A stretch of DNA of 64,000 nucleotides from Prochlorococcus sp. AG-347-I06 (lineage in GTDB: Bacteria; Cyanobacteriota; Cyanobacteriia; PCC-6307; Cyanobiaceae), in contig QCBM01000002.1 in NCBI GenBank assembly GCA_003281605.1, positions 62,001 to 126,000 of the forward strand. The letters are read 5' to 3'. The position numbers and the translations under genes were made by a program. Within the stretch, counting starts at the first letter, position 1; every line of letters starts with the position of its first letter. Of this stretch, positions 9,456-19,915 are shown piece after piece. The notes under the pieces are model-generated. The model was not told the origin of the DNA and did no database searches. It saw nothing but the letters and a program-made list of their open reading frames with translations.

Positions 9456-10406
9456 CTAAACGGCTGAACCTCCTACAACTTCTAATATTTCTTGAGTAAT
9501 AGCTGCTTGTCTAGCTTTGTTATAGGTTAGATTCAAAGTACTTGCTAATTCTTTAGCATTATCACTCGCATTATTCATCGCGGTCATCCTGCAAGCGAGC
9601 TCTGAAGCTGCTGACTCTTGAAGAGCTCTCAGTACCTGATTTTGTAAATATAATGGTAATAACGAATCTAGTAGTTGATCAGGACTTTGTTCAAAAACAA
9701 TATCTGATGGTAATTTCTCTGAATCACTTTTTTCAATATTTGATTTTTCAACAAGCAACTTACTATCTTTTGTAGTCAACCTAAAAATTTCATCGTTTTC
9801 CTCAGCAATTCCTTGAGGGTCAAGTGGCAATAGTGTTTGAACGACAGGCGCGCAGCTAACTAGAGTAATGAATTTCGTGTAAATAATTTCCACCCTATCA
9901 GAATTTTCTGAAAGAAATTCAGCTAAAATCTCATTTGTAACTCCTTCGGAGTCCTTGACTGTGGGTACCTGTTCTAGTTCTTTGAAAGTACTTTTAATTA
10001 CATATCTATCCTTTCTATTTTGAAAATATCCAATAGCTTTCTTCCCTACCAAAATTAAATTTGGCTGATAACCTTGTTTGACTAATTCTGCGTATCTTAT
10101 TTCTACCTTTTTGATAATATTTGTGTTGTAACCACCGCATAAACCTCTATCCGCAGTTATACAAACCAAGGAGATACTCTTTACTTCTCTCTTGGATAAT
10201 AGAGGAGAGTCGACAGCCTCAAATTTTACTCTTGATTGAATATTTTCTAAGACTCGTGCAAGTTTATCTGCAAAAGGTCTACTTTTAAGAACTTGATCTT
10301 GAGCTCTCCTAACTTTTGCAGCTGCAACAAGTCTCATAGCCTCCGTTATTTTTCTTGTATTTTTAACGGAAACGATGCGATCTCTGATCTCTTTAAGATT
10401 TGCCAT
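9456..10406 (-). CDS. atpG: ATP synthase F1 subunit gamma
   Basis: The 316-residue gamma subunit forms the rotating central shaft. The N-terminal helix ([36 protein letters not shown]) and the C-terminal helix ([16 protein letters not shown], then [25 protein letters not shown]-like end) are diagnostic. The middle carries a cyanobacterial/plastid-type insertion around residues 195-235 that lacks the paired redox cysteines of the land-plant protein. Thioredoxin control of the plant type is therefore not expected. It is the last atp gene of the operon, 18 bp after atpA. Confidence 0.97.
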   Translation of the reverse strand: [316 protein letters not shown]

Positions 10407-10424
10407 AGTATCTCCTAAATAAAT

Positions 10425-11954
<1,530 letters not shown>

Positions 11955-11972
11955 TTAAGGTTGATTTAAAAG

Positions 11973-12515
11973 TTACTTGGAAAGAGATAAGCCAAGTTTT
12001 CTTATTTGTGAAGCAAGAGAAGCATCAATTACTTTTGATCCTACACTGGCGACGAAACCACCAATAAGAGATGGGTCGATTTTAGTTACAAGTTCTAATT
12101 TTTCTGTTCCAGCAATATTGATGATCTTTTTGGTAATTAAACCTTTCTGTTCATCAGTAAGCTCGACTGCAGAAGTAACAGTTGCTAATGCAATATTACT
12201 ATTTTCTCGGTAAATCTCTAAAAACCTATCAAGAATTGAAGTAAGGATTCCAATTCTTTGCCTATCGGCCAATAATTTTAAGAAATTCAATAAAGAAGAA
12301 TTAACCTTATTTGAAAAAATTTCAACAATGATTTTCTTCTTAGCATCTGTTTCTAAAATAGGAGAGGATAGTGCCTTCTCCAATTCAGGGGAATCATTTA
12401 TTAATTCCAAGAGTTGTTTAACCTCAGAAACCATCTCTTCAGTTTGGGAATTTTCATTCACAACTTGTAGTAATGCCTCTGCGTATGGTGTAGTAACTGA
12501 ATTTAAAAGTGGCAT
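11973..12515 (-). CDS. atpH: ATP synthase F1 subunit delta
   Basis: This 180-residue protein joins the top of F1 to the peripheral stalk. It begins [18 protein letters not shown], the usual helix of the OSCP/delta N-terminal domain. It ends with the beta-rich LVTKIDPSLIGGFVASVGSKVIDASLASQIRKL signature. The start codon overlaps the stop of atpF by one base, suggesting coupled translation. Length and order in the operon are normal. Confidence 0.97.
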   Translation of the reverse strand: MPLLNSVTTPYAEALLQVVNENSQTEEMVSEVKQLLELINDSPELEKALSSPILETDAKKKIIVEIFSNKVNSSLLNFLKLLADRQRIGILTSILDRFLEIYRENSNIALATVTSAVELTDEQKGLITKKIINIAGTEKLELVTKIDPSLIGGFVASVGSKVIDASLASQIRKLGLSLSK

Positions 12516-13027
12516 TAGTTCACCTCAATGTTGTTAATTGATTGAGTTACCAAATTTTCTTGTGTTTTTTTATCAAGTCGATTTGGTAGAGAATCTAACG
12601 CTTTCTTAATTGCCAGTTCAACAGCTTCTTTTCGAAGTTGAGAAATTGCTCTGGATGCTTCAGAGCTCTCATCAGAGATTGCACTTTGTTTAATTCGTGC
12701 CATCTCCTCTATAGCTTTTTTCTCACTTTCCATTCTGATTGATTCAGATCTTTTTAGGGAATCCGCTTTTATTTGAGAAGCTTTTTCTTCTGCTGAAGAT
12801 AAATCTTTCTTAGCCTTTTCTAGAGCTTGAGTTGCATTTATGAGTCGATCTTCAGCATCTTTTAATTCAAGAAGGATTCCTTCTCTCCTTTTTTGAAGCA
12901 TTTTACCTAGGAAACCAGGCAAAAATTTATAAAGACCGAAAACTACTACAGCCCAATTAAGGATATTAGTTTCGAATAAATTGAAATTCAATCCAAAACC
13001 TTCTGTAGCTAAAATAGTTAAATTCAT
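12515..13027 (-). CDS. atpF: ATP synthase Fo subunit b
   Basis: The 170-residue protein has one N-terminal membrane helix (about residues 20-45, [20 protein letters not shown]). A long charged alpha-helical coiled coil rich in Ala, Lys, Glu and Ser follows and reaches the C terminus. This is the b subunit of the peripheral stator stalk, which in cyanobacteria forms a heterodimer with b-prime. The start overlaps the stop of the b-prime gene by four bases, fitting equimolar synthesis of the two subunits. Confidence 0.96.
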   Translation of the reverse strand: MNLTILATEGFGLNFNLFETNILNWAVVVFGLYKFLPGFLGKMLQKRREGILLELKDAEDRLINATQALEKAKKDLSSAEEKASQIKADSLKRSESIRMESEKKAIEEMARIKQSAISDESSEASRAISQLRKEAVELAIKKALDSLPNRLDKKTQENLVTQSINNIEVN

Positions 13028-13485
13028 TTTTCTAGAATCAATCTATTAACAATAAGTTCGCTTAGAACATCAGCCTGTTTAGAAAGTTGATCACGAGCAG
13101 CAGATGTCTGACTTTCAATTTCTAGTCTTGCTTTTTCTTTTGAAGCATTTGCTTCATTGTTAGCAAGTTCTAGTGCTTCTTTATAAAGCTTGTCAGACTC
13201 TTCCTCAGCTTCACTCACAATTCTTTGGGCTTCTGTACGAGCACTTTGAAGCTGAGTTAATAAATCAGCTTCTAATTTTTTAACCTCAGAAAGTTTATTT
13301 TTGGCCTCAATAACATTATTACTTACAAACTTTTCTCTTTTTTCTACAACATTGCCAACAGGCTTAAAAAAGAGAGAATTTAATATGTAAGTAAGCGCAA
13401 CTACTTGTATCGCCATTAGTGGCAAAGTGGCATTTATATCAAATAATCCACCTTCTGTAGCACCAAAAAAATTAAAGGCCAACAT
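13024..13485 (-). CDS. atpF2: ATP synthase Fo subunit b-prime
   Basis: This 153-residue protein is the second stator-stalk subunit found in photosynthetic bacteria. It has a single membrane helix ([23 protein letters not shown], about 20-43) followed by a long charged helix. The [13 protein letters not shown] segment after the membrane helix is typical of b/b-prime. It has no separate presequence. It overlaps atpF by four bases and is preceded by a strong hairpin in the spacer after atpE. It is often called atpG in older cyanobacterial naming. Confidence 0.95.
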   Translation of the reverse strand: MLAFNFFGATEGGLFDINATLPLMAIQVVALTYILNSLFFKPVGNVVEKREKFVSNNVIEAKNKLSEVKKLEADLLTQLQSARTEAQRIVSEAEEESDKLYKEALELANNEANASKEKARLEIESQTSAARDQLSKQADVLSELIVNRLILEK

Positions 13486-13516
13486 ATGATTCAGTTGAAG
13501 TTAAAAAAATTAAATT

Positions 13517-13551
13517 TTAATATTGCTAATAAGGATTAGTAGCAATATTAA
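13517..13551 (-). promoter_or_regulatory. Strong RNA hairpin in the atpE-atpF2 spacer
   Basis: A perfect 12-bp inverted repeat (TTAATATTGCTA with TAGCAATATTAA, arms 13517-13528 and 13540-13551) starts three bases after the atpE stop codon. In the transcript it can also fold as a 9-bp outer stem, a 3-nt bulge and a 5-bp inner stem with a CCTT tetraloop. A U-rich run follows in the direction of transcription. It may act as a leaky terminator, a processing point or a 3-prime stabiliser that raises atpE mRNA over downstream genes. The stem is seen directly; its role is inferred. Confidence 0.6.
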
Positions 13552-13554
13552 CTT

Positions 13555-13818
<264 letters not shown>

Positions 13819-13878
13819 TTAATACTTGTGATAATCTTTGTTGTCATACACGCTTGGACATCCTTTGTTTTAAGAATG

Positions 13879-13948
13879 GGTCTGATATTTTCAGACCTAC
13901 GCGATTAGATATTTTGCCAGATTACAGACCCTTTGTAAAAGAGTCTGA
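13879..13948 (-). promoter_or_regulatory. Four-arm RNA structure in the atpB-atpE leader
   Basis: Read along the mRNA, the spacer holds arms UCAGAC (13948-13943), GGUCUG (13930-13925), GGUCUGA (13897-13891) and UCAGACC (13885-13879). The first two are part of a 10-bp stem with a 3-nt loop and one G-U pair. The last two make a perfect 7-bp stem with a 5-nt loop. Because the arms share sequence, the first can instead pair with the third and the second with the fourth, so two mutually exclusive folds exist. The structure is 80-150 nt upstream of the atpE start. Function is inferred only. Confidence 0.5.
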
Positions 13949-13964
13949 ATGTATCAGAAAACAG

Positions 13965-14690
13965 CTAATGATGTTCTTCAACAGCTTCTCCAATGTAGTA
14001 GGCAGCTAAAGTTGCGAAAATCAATGCCTGAATTGCACTAGTAAATAATCCTAGGAACATAACAGGTATTGGAAGAATTAGCGGCACTAAAAAGACTAAA
14101 ACTCCAACAACAAGTTCATCAGCCAAAATATTTCCAAATAGCCTGAAAGAGAGTGATAGAGGTTTAGTAAAGTCCTCTAGAATTTTGAAAGGAAGCATAA
14201 TTGGAGTTGGGTGAACATAGTATTCAAAGTATCTCCAACCCTTATTGCTTAAACCTGCATAGAAATAAGAAAGTGAAACCAATAAAGCCAAGGCTATAGT
14301 TGTATTGATATCTGCAGTTGGTGCTCCTAATTCTCCACTTGGTAACTTAATCAATCTCCAAGGAATTAAAGCTCCTCCCCAATTACTAACAAAGACGAAT
14401 AAAAATAAAGTACCTATAAATGGCATCCAATCTCTATAAACTTTTTCACCTATTTGCGTCCTAGCAAGATCTCTTATGTAATCCCAAAGGAACTCAAGCA
14501 AGTTTTGAAGGCCTTTAGGATCATTTTCCATTTTTTTAGTTCCAAACGAAATAAAAACTAATAACGCTCCTAATAAAATCCAAGATGTTAAAAATACCTG
14601 CCCATGAAGTCTGATATTTCCAATCTGCCAATAAAGATGTTGGCCAACTTCTAATGCTGCAAAATTTGATGGCAAGGAATTAAAAAACAT
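13965..14690 (-). CDS. atpB: ATP synthase Fo subunit a
   Basis: This 241-residue membrane protein forms the proton half-channels beside the c ring. Several transmembrane helices are visible. The essential arginine is R183 in [39 protein letters not shown] precedes it, as in cyanobacteria and plastids. The C terminus ([13 protein letters not shown]) is the usual final helix end. It follows atp1 by 23 bp and precedes atpE by a long structured spacer. Confidence 0.98.
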   Translation of the reverse strand: MFFNSLPSNFAALEVGQHLYWQIGNIRLHGQVFLTSWILLGALLVFISFGTKKMENDPKGLQNLLEFLWDYIRDLARTQIGEKVYRDWMPFIGTLFLFVFVSNWGGALIPWRLIKLPSGELGAPTADINTTIALALLVSLSYFYAGLSNKGWRYFEYYVHPTPIMLPFKILEDFTKPLSLSFRLFGNILADELVVGVLVFLVPLILPIPVMFLGLFTSAIQALIFATLAAYYIGEAVEEHH

Positions 14691-14713
14691 TTGTTTTGAA
14701 TAAAAAAATTTAC

Positions 14714-15190
14714 TTAAAAACGTGAAAAATAAAGAATGAGTGAAGGCTTATAAATGAAAAAACCTATCATTGCAGGAAAAATATCTAAAGATCCTAGCTT
14801 GCTCGCAAAAATAAAGAGGCAAACTGGGACTAATAGTTGCAATTTTGATACACCTGATGATTCTTTACCAAGTTTCCCTATACTCTTTGCAAGCAAACGT
14901 AGGTAAAAAATGCCGGCAATTGCACCTATAAAAATACTAAAACCAAAAGTAAATCCCAGAAAAATTCCAGTTATTGATGCTAATAAAATAGAAACAATAA
15001 AGGTAATTCCAAAAATTGTTAATTGCAATTTTGTGTATTCATCATTTTGAGAAAGCAAATTATTTATTTGATTGGCGATGCCAGAATTTCTTTCTTTGAT
15101 GATCGAATTATTCAGGGATTGAGGAAATTGAACATTCTCATTAAAAGGATGCTCAAGTTTTTTTCTATTTGAGTCCACTGATGTGAACAT
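14714..15190 (-). CDS. atp1: ATP synthase protein I (assembly factor)
   Basis: This 158-residue protein is the first gene of the atp operon. A hydrophilic N-terminal part of about 55 residues is followed by four hydrophobic segments (for example [29 protein letters not shown] and [16 protein letters not shown]). This layout and position identify it as the poorly conserved Atp1/AtpI protein, thought to help assemble the c ring. The sequence itself carries few diagnostic residues, so the call leans on context. Confidence 0.8.
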   Translation of the reverse strand: MFTSVDSNRKKLEHPFNENVQFPQSLNNSIIKERNSGIANQINNLLSQNDEYTKLQLTIFGITFIVSILLASITGIFLGFTFGFSIFIGAIAGIFYLRLLAKSIGKLGKESSGVSKLQLLVPVCLFIFASKLGSLDIFPAMIGFFIYKPSLILYFSRF

Positions 15191-15223
15191 AGTTTAGAAA
15201 CCCTCTCTGAATGGTTTGAAGTA

Positions 15224-15253
15224 AGTATATAAACTCACGGAATCTATCACGGA
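15224..15253 (-). promoter_or_regulatory. Candidate atp operon promoter with tandem heptamer
   Basis: On the minus strand a -10-like TATACT (15229-15224) lies 33 bp upstream of the atp1 start, giving a predicted leader of roughly 30 nt. Immediately upstream the heptamer TCCGTGA occurs twice with a 12-bp period (15253-15247 and 15241-15235), in the place of the -35 box and spacer. The heptamers are GC-richer than their surroundings. The geometry suggests binding of an activator or response regulator, but I do not recognise the site. Confidence 0.4.
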
Positions 15254-15407
15254 GAGGTGCCTTTTAGCTAGTTTTTTTTTATAAAAAATTAATTCTTAAG
15301 ATTTATGATGAACCTGTAGACCATTTTTTACTTTATTCTTCAAAAATAAAATTTAAAAAAAATATTTTTTTTAATTGCTTAAACTCTTTAAAAAGTAAAT
15401 AAAAGAC

Positions 15408-16694
15408 TTGGCAAAATCTCAATTAAACGTCTCAATAGTACATATACATCAAAAAAAATTGGAGATAAGTCAAGAAAAAATAAAATATAAAAGAATTTCT
15501 AAAAGAAAAAAAACCTCTAGTTCTAATTACAAAAAAAATATTAGCAATTTAACCGAGTCTATATTTCCCTTACCTTGGAAAATATGGCCTTATGAGTCAA
15601 AAATCCTCGTTGTCCTTATTGGAATTTGGTCAATATTAGGAATATGCGTATTAGGATCATCAAGTTGGTGGGTGGCTAGTAGAGAAATGGGAAATTGGGC
15701 TTACTTTTTAAAAAAACAAATTATTTGGACAATTCCAGGAATTGGTCTATTTTATTTCGTACTTAATACAAACATTAGAAATCTTTTAAAGTTTTCAAGA
15801 ATTATTTTTTATATTTTATTATTTTTGATTTTCCTTACTAATTTTACTGGAATTACAGTTAATGGATCTTCAAGATGGCTAGTGCTTGGCAATTTACGTC
15901 TGCAGCCATCTGAATTAATTAAACCTTTTCTAATTTTAGAAGCTTCTAACCTTTTCGCTCATTGGCATCTAGTAAAAAATGATAAAAAACTAATTTCAAT
16001 AATATCCTTTGGTTTATTAATTTTATTAATACTAAAACAGCCTAATTTAAGTACTGCATCATTAACTGGAATTCTTCTTTGGGTAATGGGTTTATGTGGG
16101 GGTGTAAAACTTAGCTCTCTCTTCTCATTTGCTTCGATAGGATTCATTACTGGATCTATTAGCATCCTTAATAACGAATATCAAAAACTAAGGGTTACTT
16201 CATTTATAAATCCTTGGAAAGATCAACAGGAAAATGGATTTCAATTGGTTCAGAGTTTATTAGCTATAGGTTCAGGTGGTCTATTTGGCCAGGGATTTGG
16301 ACTGTCTATACAAAAACTACAGTATCTACCGTTCATGTATACAGATTTTATTTTTGCCATTTTTGCAGAAGAATTTGGTTTATTAGGGTGCACTTTATTC
16401 TTAGGATTGTTAGCAGTATTCTCTTATATAAGCCTAAGAATTAGTCTTAAGTGCAGGAACAACTATACAAAATTAGTTGCTATCGGATGTGGTGTATTGT
16501 TGACAGGTCAATCAATAATGCATATTGCTGTAGTAACTGGTTCAATGCCTACTACAGGCTTACCACTTCCTTTCATTAGTTATGGTGGCAATTCATTAAT
16601 AGCGTCTTTTTTTATTGCAGGAATGTTAGTGAGATGTTCATTAGAGTCAACAGGATTCATTGGTATGATTAGTACACGAAAGACTCTTAATTAG
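15408..16694 (+). CDS. ftsW: FtsW/RodA/SpoVE family septal peptidoglycan polymerase
   Basis: This 428-residue polytopic membrane protein belongs to the SEDS glycosyltransferase family. Diagnostic parts are NGSSRWLVLGNLRLQPSELIKPFLI, the periplasmic-loop region KLRVTSFINPWKDQQENGFQLVQSLLAIGSGGLFGQGFG, and TGSMPTTGLPLPFISYGGNSLIASF near the end. About ten membrane segments start near residue 65. The reading frame has only a TTG start at 15408 before the first membrane segment. The basic, low-complexity N-terminal 55 residues therefore make the exact start less certain. FtsW rather than RodA is chosen from the SYGGNS segment and length. Confidence 0.9.
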   Translation: MAKSQLNVSIVHIHQKKLEISQEKIKYKRISKRKKTSSSNYKKNISNLTESIFPLPWKIWPYESKILVVLIGIWSILGICVLGSSSWWVASREMGNWAYFLKKQIIWTIPGIGLFYFVLNTNIRNLLKFSRIIFYILLFLIFLTNFTGITVNGSSRWLVLGNLRLQPSELIKPFLILEASNLFAHWHLVKNDKKLISIISFGLLILLILKQPNLSTASLTGILLWVMGLCGGVKLSSLFSFASIGFITGSISILNNEYQKLRVTSFINPWKDQQENGFQLVQSLLAIGSGGLFGQGFGLSIQKLQYLPFMYTDFIFAIFAEEFGLLGCTLFLGLLAVFSYISLRISLKCRNNYTKLVAIGCGVLLTGQSIMHIAVVTGSMPTTGLPLPFISYGGNSLIASFFIAGMLVRCSLESTGFIGMISTRKTLN

Positions 16695-16776
16695 TTAGAA
16701 TTTAAAAGATTTAAGTCAAACTATCGAATCATTTAATTTAGTTATTTCAGAATTATCTCAAAAGGGTAATCTGCTT

Positions 16777-17433
16777 ATGCAGAATGGTCTTAATAATCCT
16801 GGCCCTTTTACTATATTTTTGGTCTTCAGCGCAGGACTTTTAACGAGCCTGGGACCATGTTCATTATCAATACTTCCAGTCACAATTGCTTATATAGGGG
16901 GAACAGAGAAAAATAAATTTAAACTTATTAGTTTTTCAGGAGGAGTTGTTTTTTCACTTGTTGCACTAGGGTCTGCTAGTGGATTCTTAGGGAAAATATA
17001 TGGACAAATTCCACCCTATTACAGTTCAATTGTTGCTTTGATAGCAATAATAATGGGTTTAAATTTACTAGGAATTATAAAGTTTCAGTTCCCGAATGGA
17101 CCTGATTTTAAAATAATTGAAGATAAAATACCATCCTTTCTGGCGCCATTTGCTATCGGAACTACTTTTGGATTAGCCTCTTCACCTTGCATTACTCCAG
17201 TTTTAGCAACTCTTCTGGTATGGGTATCGCAAGCTAAAAACCCAACTATCTCTATTATTTTTTTATTTTTCTTTGGAATAGGCCAAGTTACTCCAGTAAT
17301 CGTTGCTGGAGCCACTGCAGAAAACTTAAAAAAGTTTTTAGAGCTTAGAAAATTTAGTCAAATAATTCCAACTCTAAGTGGGATATTTTTAGTTTCCCTA
17401 GGATTATTAAATTTATTTTCAAATTGGATTTAA
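16777..17433 (+). CDS. ccdA: Cytochrome c biogenesis protein CcdA
   Basis: This 218-residue membrane protein carries reducing equivalents across the thylakoid membrane for cytochrome c maturation. The two redox cysteines are C28 (LTSLGPCSLSILP) and C138 (LASSPCITPVLATLL), each in a Pro-containing membrane helix, with six helices in all. The ATG at 16777 gives a slightly short N terminus. The frame stays open for 26 more codons upstream, with protein-like sequence but no ATG, GTG or TTG. It abuts ccs1 directly, so the two system II maturation genes are an operon. Confidence 0.93.
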   Translation: MQNGLNNPGPFTIFLVFSAGLLTSLGPCSLSILPVTIAYIGGTEKNKFKLISFSGGVVFSLVALGSASGFLGKIYGQIPPYYSSIVALIAIIMGLNLLGIIKFQFPNGPDFKIIEDKIPSFLAPFAIGTTFGLASSPCITPVLATLLVWVSQAKNPTISIIFLFFFGIGQVTPVIVAGATAENLKKFLELRKFSQIIPTLSGIFLVSLGLLNLFSNWI

Positions 17434-18720
17434 ATGACTATTGTTAAGAATTTAATTTTCAAAATATCAAGTTTAAAATTCGCTATTTCACTTATAATAT
17501 TTATAGCCATCTCAAGTGGCATAGGAACTTTCATACCTCAAGGTAGTAATCGTAAATTTTATATTGAAAGTTTCGATGAAGCTCCTATTTTTGGCTTTTT
17601 AAATGGAGAAAAAGTTTTAATACTTCAACTAGATCATATTTATACAAGCTCATGGTTTACATTTGCATTAATCCTTCTTTGCATTTCTCTAGCTGCTTGT
17701 AGTTTCAGAAGACAAATCCCTTCCTTAAAAGCTTCATTAAAATGGATTGAATATAAGAGTGAAAAAAAATTTAGCAAACTGCAATTAACTTCAAGTCACC
17801 AAATCGATGAAAATGAAGACTACATATTAAAAGCTGATTTATTGCTAAAAAAAAGAGGATGGAAAACATACAAATTTAAGAGTCATATCTCTGCAAGAAA
17901 GGGTTTAATGGGAAAAATCGGTCCTTTAGTTGTTCATATTGGATTAATAGTCTTACTTATAGGTTCAGCATATGGAAGTTTTACAAGTCAATCAAAAGAA
18001 CAATATCTGTTGCCTGGAGAAAGCTTGGATCTTATAAATGAGAGCACAAACTCAAAAGCTAATATAAAATTAGTTGATTTTTCTATAGAACGAGAAAGTG
18101 ATGGTATACCCAAGCAATTCATTTCAAAGCTTGATTTTTCTTCTGAAGATTCAAAATTAAATGAAATAAAAACTGCCAAAGTTAATCACCCAATAAGGTT
18201 TAAAGGATTAACTATTTATCAAGCTGATTGGGCAATATCAAATATTGTTTTAGAAATAGATAATATACTTTACCAATTACAGTTAAAGGAGATTCCTGAA
18301 ATCGGCAATCAAGTTTGGGGAATTTTAATTGAACTAGGTTCAGAGACTAAAAAAAATTTTCTTTTAACTATAGATAATGAAAATGGTCCACTTAAAATTT
18401 CGAATACAGAAAATTTTTCGGGAGATAATCTCTATATAAATAACAATCCCTTAGAAGTTAATTCTTCAAAAGTATCTTTAAAAAAAATTATCCCCAGCAG
18501 TGGATTAATAATTAAAAATGATCCGTCTATACCATTTATTTACCTTTCTTTTATTTTAATAATTTTTGGAACAATAATAAGTCTCATCCCAACTAACCAA
18601 CTATGGATTCTTGTAAATCAAGAATCACATAGGTTATCCATTGGAGGTCTTAGCAATAAAAATCTAGTTGGATTTAAAAAAGAATTTTTTAAATTATCAG
18701 AAGAAATAAAAAATTTTTAA
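17434..18720 (+). CDS. ccs1: Cytochrome c biogenesis protein Ccs1 (ResB family)
   Basis: This 428-residue protein is the ResB/Ccs1 part of the system II haem ligation complex. It has three membrane helices in the N-terminal 180 residues ([68 protein letters not shown]), a large lumenal domain, and a last helix near 375 ([21 protein letters not shown]). VVHIGL contains a His often conserved for haem handling. It starts right after the ccdA stop. Its stop codon shares a TTAA with the stop of the convergent queF. Confidence 0.93.
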   Translation: MTIVKNLIFKISSLKFAISLIIFIAISSGIGTFIPQGSNRKFYIESFDEAPIFGFLNGEKVLILQLDHIYTSSWFTFALILLCISLAACSFRRQIPSLKASLKWIEYKSEKKFSKLQLTSSHQIDENEDYILKADLLLKKRGWKTYKFKSHISARKGLMGKIGPLVVHIGLIVLLIGSAYGSFTSQSKEQYLLPGESLDLINESTNSKANIKLVDFSIERESDGIPKQFISKLDFSSEDSKLNEIKTAKVNHPIRFKGLTIYQADWAISNIVLEIDNILYQLQLKEIPEIGNQVWGILIELGSETKKNFLLTIDNENGPLKISNTENFSGDNLYINNNPLEVNSSKVSLKKIIPSSGLIIKNDPSIPFIYLSFILIIFGTIISLIPTNQLWILVNQESHRLSIGGLSNKNLVGFKKEFFKLSEEIKNF

Positions 18721-19127
18721 TTTTTTTTCTGTCCACTAAAAATATCTAACTGCATAGAAACATTCCCTCTTGGGTTAAATGCAGCATTTAAATGTATCCA
18801 GTGAGGCGAGCCCTCATTGACTAAATCATCCATAATTCTATTTACAACCTCTTCATGTGATATTTTGATATCTCTGAAATTATTAATATAAAGCTTTAAA
18901 GACTTCAACTCATATACTTTCAAATTAGGTTGATAAATAATATTTAGCTTTGCAAAATCTGGATAACCAGAAAAGGGGCACTTACATGTAAATTCAGGTA
19001 ACTGAATAGAAATTTCATAAATCCTTTTTTTATTTGGATTGTCGAAACAAATTATTTTTGATTCTTCAATAATTCTTTCACCATAAAGTGGTCTTTGCGT
19101 CGAATCATCTAATTTAGCTGTACTCAT
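18717..19127 (-). CDS. queF: NADPH-dependent 7-cyano-7-deazaguanine reductase
   Basis: This 136-residue short-type QueF reduces preQ0 to preQ1 in queuosine synthesis. The catalytic region is [19 protein letters not shown], with C50 as the nucleophile that adds to the nitrile and D55 following. [15 protein letters not shown] and [14 protein letters not shown] are the other family signatures. Length matches the unimodular enzymes of cyanobacteria and Bacillus. It lies tail to tail with ccs1, overlapping by four bases. Confidence 0.95.
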   Translation of the reverse strand: MSTAKLDDSTQRPLYGERIIEESKIICFDNPNKKRIYEISIQLPEFTCKCPFSGYPDFAKLNIIYQPNLKVYELKSLKLYINNFRDIKISHEEVVNRIMDDLVNEGSPHWIHLNAAFNPRGNVSMQLDIFSGQKKN

Positions 19128-19238
19128 TTTTAGTAGATCTTATTTATTAAACCTATATAAAAAGATCAAAATCTGCAAAATTCTCAACAGGCTTGAGTAT
19201 TACAATTGAATAAGCCAAAAGATATTAAATCCCTTTTT

Positions 19239-19254
19239 TGTATCAAATATAACA
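19239..19254 (+). promoter_or_regulatory. NtcA-like binding site upstream of the glnB operon
   Basis: The sequence TGTATCAAATATAACA reads TGTA-N8-AACA, one base from the NtcA consensus TGTA-N8-TACA, and it preserves the outer TGT-N10-ACA. A weak -10-like TATATG begins at 19278, 23 bp after the site, close to the spacing of NtcA-activated promoters. The next gene starts at 19306, followed by glnB. NtcA is the cyanobacterial CRP-family nitrogen regulator, and glnB is a well-known target. The functional assignment is inferred. Confidence 0.5.
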
Positions 19255-19305
19255 TTCATAAAGTCGGTTAAAAGGGTTATATGTGTTTAGTTCAATGAAA
19301 AATTT

Positions 19306-19551
19306 ATGGACATTTGTTTGATAAATATCGATAACAATTCTAATAAATCACTTCAACCAAAAACTGCAATTGGAATGTTATGGCTTCAAACACACTTTGA
19401 GAATGATCAGTGGGAAGCGTTATCAAATAGTACAGTAATAATTTCTGAGGAAAATTCCAAATTATTAATTGAAGATGCCATGAATGCAGGCCTTGATATT
19501 AAATGTTTTTCTGATATTTCAATGTTGGATGTTTTCCCAAAAAACAACTAA
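19306..19551 (+). CDS. Small protein, 81 aa, upstream of glnB; function unknown
   Basis: The gene starts 52 bp after an NtcA-like site and ends 24 bp before glnB on the same strand, so it is likely co-transcribed with glnB. The product is acidic and soluble. A central segment (AIGMLWLQTHFENDQWEAL) is followed by a predicted helix ending in DAMNAGLD. There is no membrane helix or cysteine pair. I do not recognise a family. Context suggests a role in nitrogen-status response or as a partner of PII, which is inference only. Confidence 0.75.
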   Translation: MDICLINIDNNSNKSLQPKTAIGMLWLQTHFENDQWEALSNSTVIISEENSKLLIEDAMNAGLDIKCFSDISMLDVFPKNN

Positions 19552-19914
<363 letters not shown>

Positions 19915-19915
19915 T

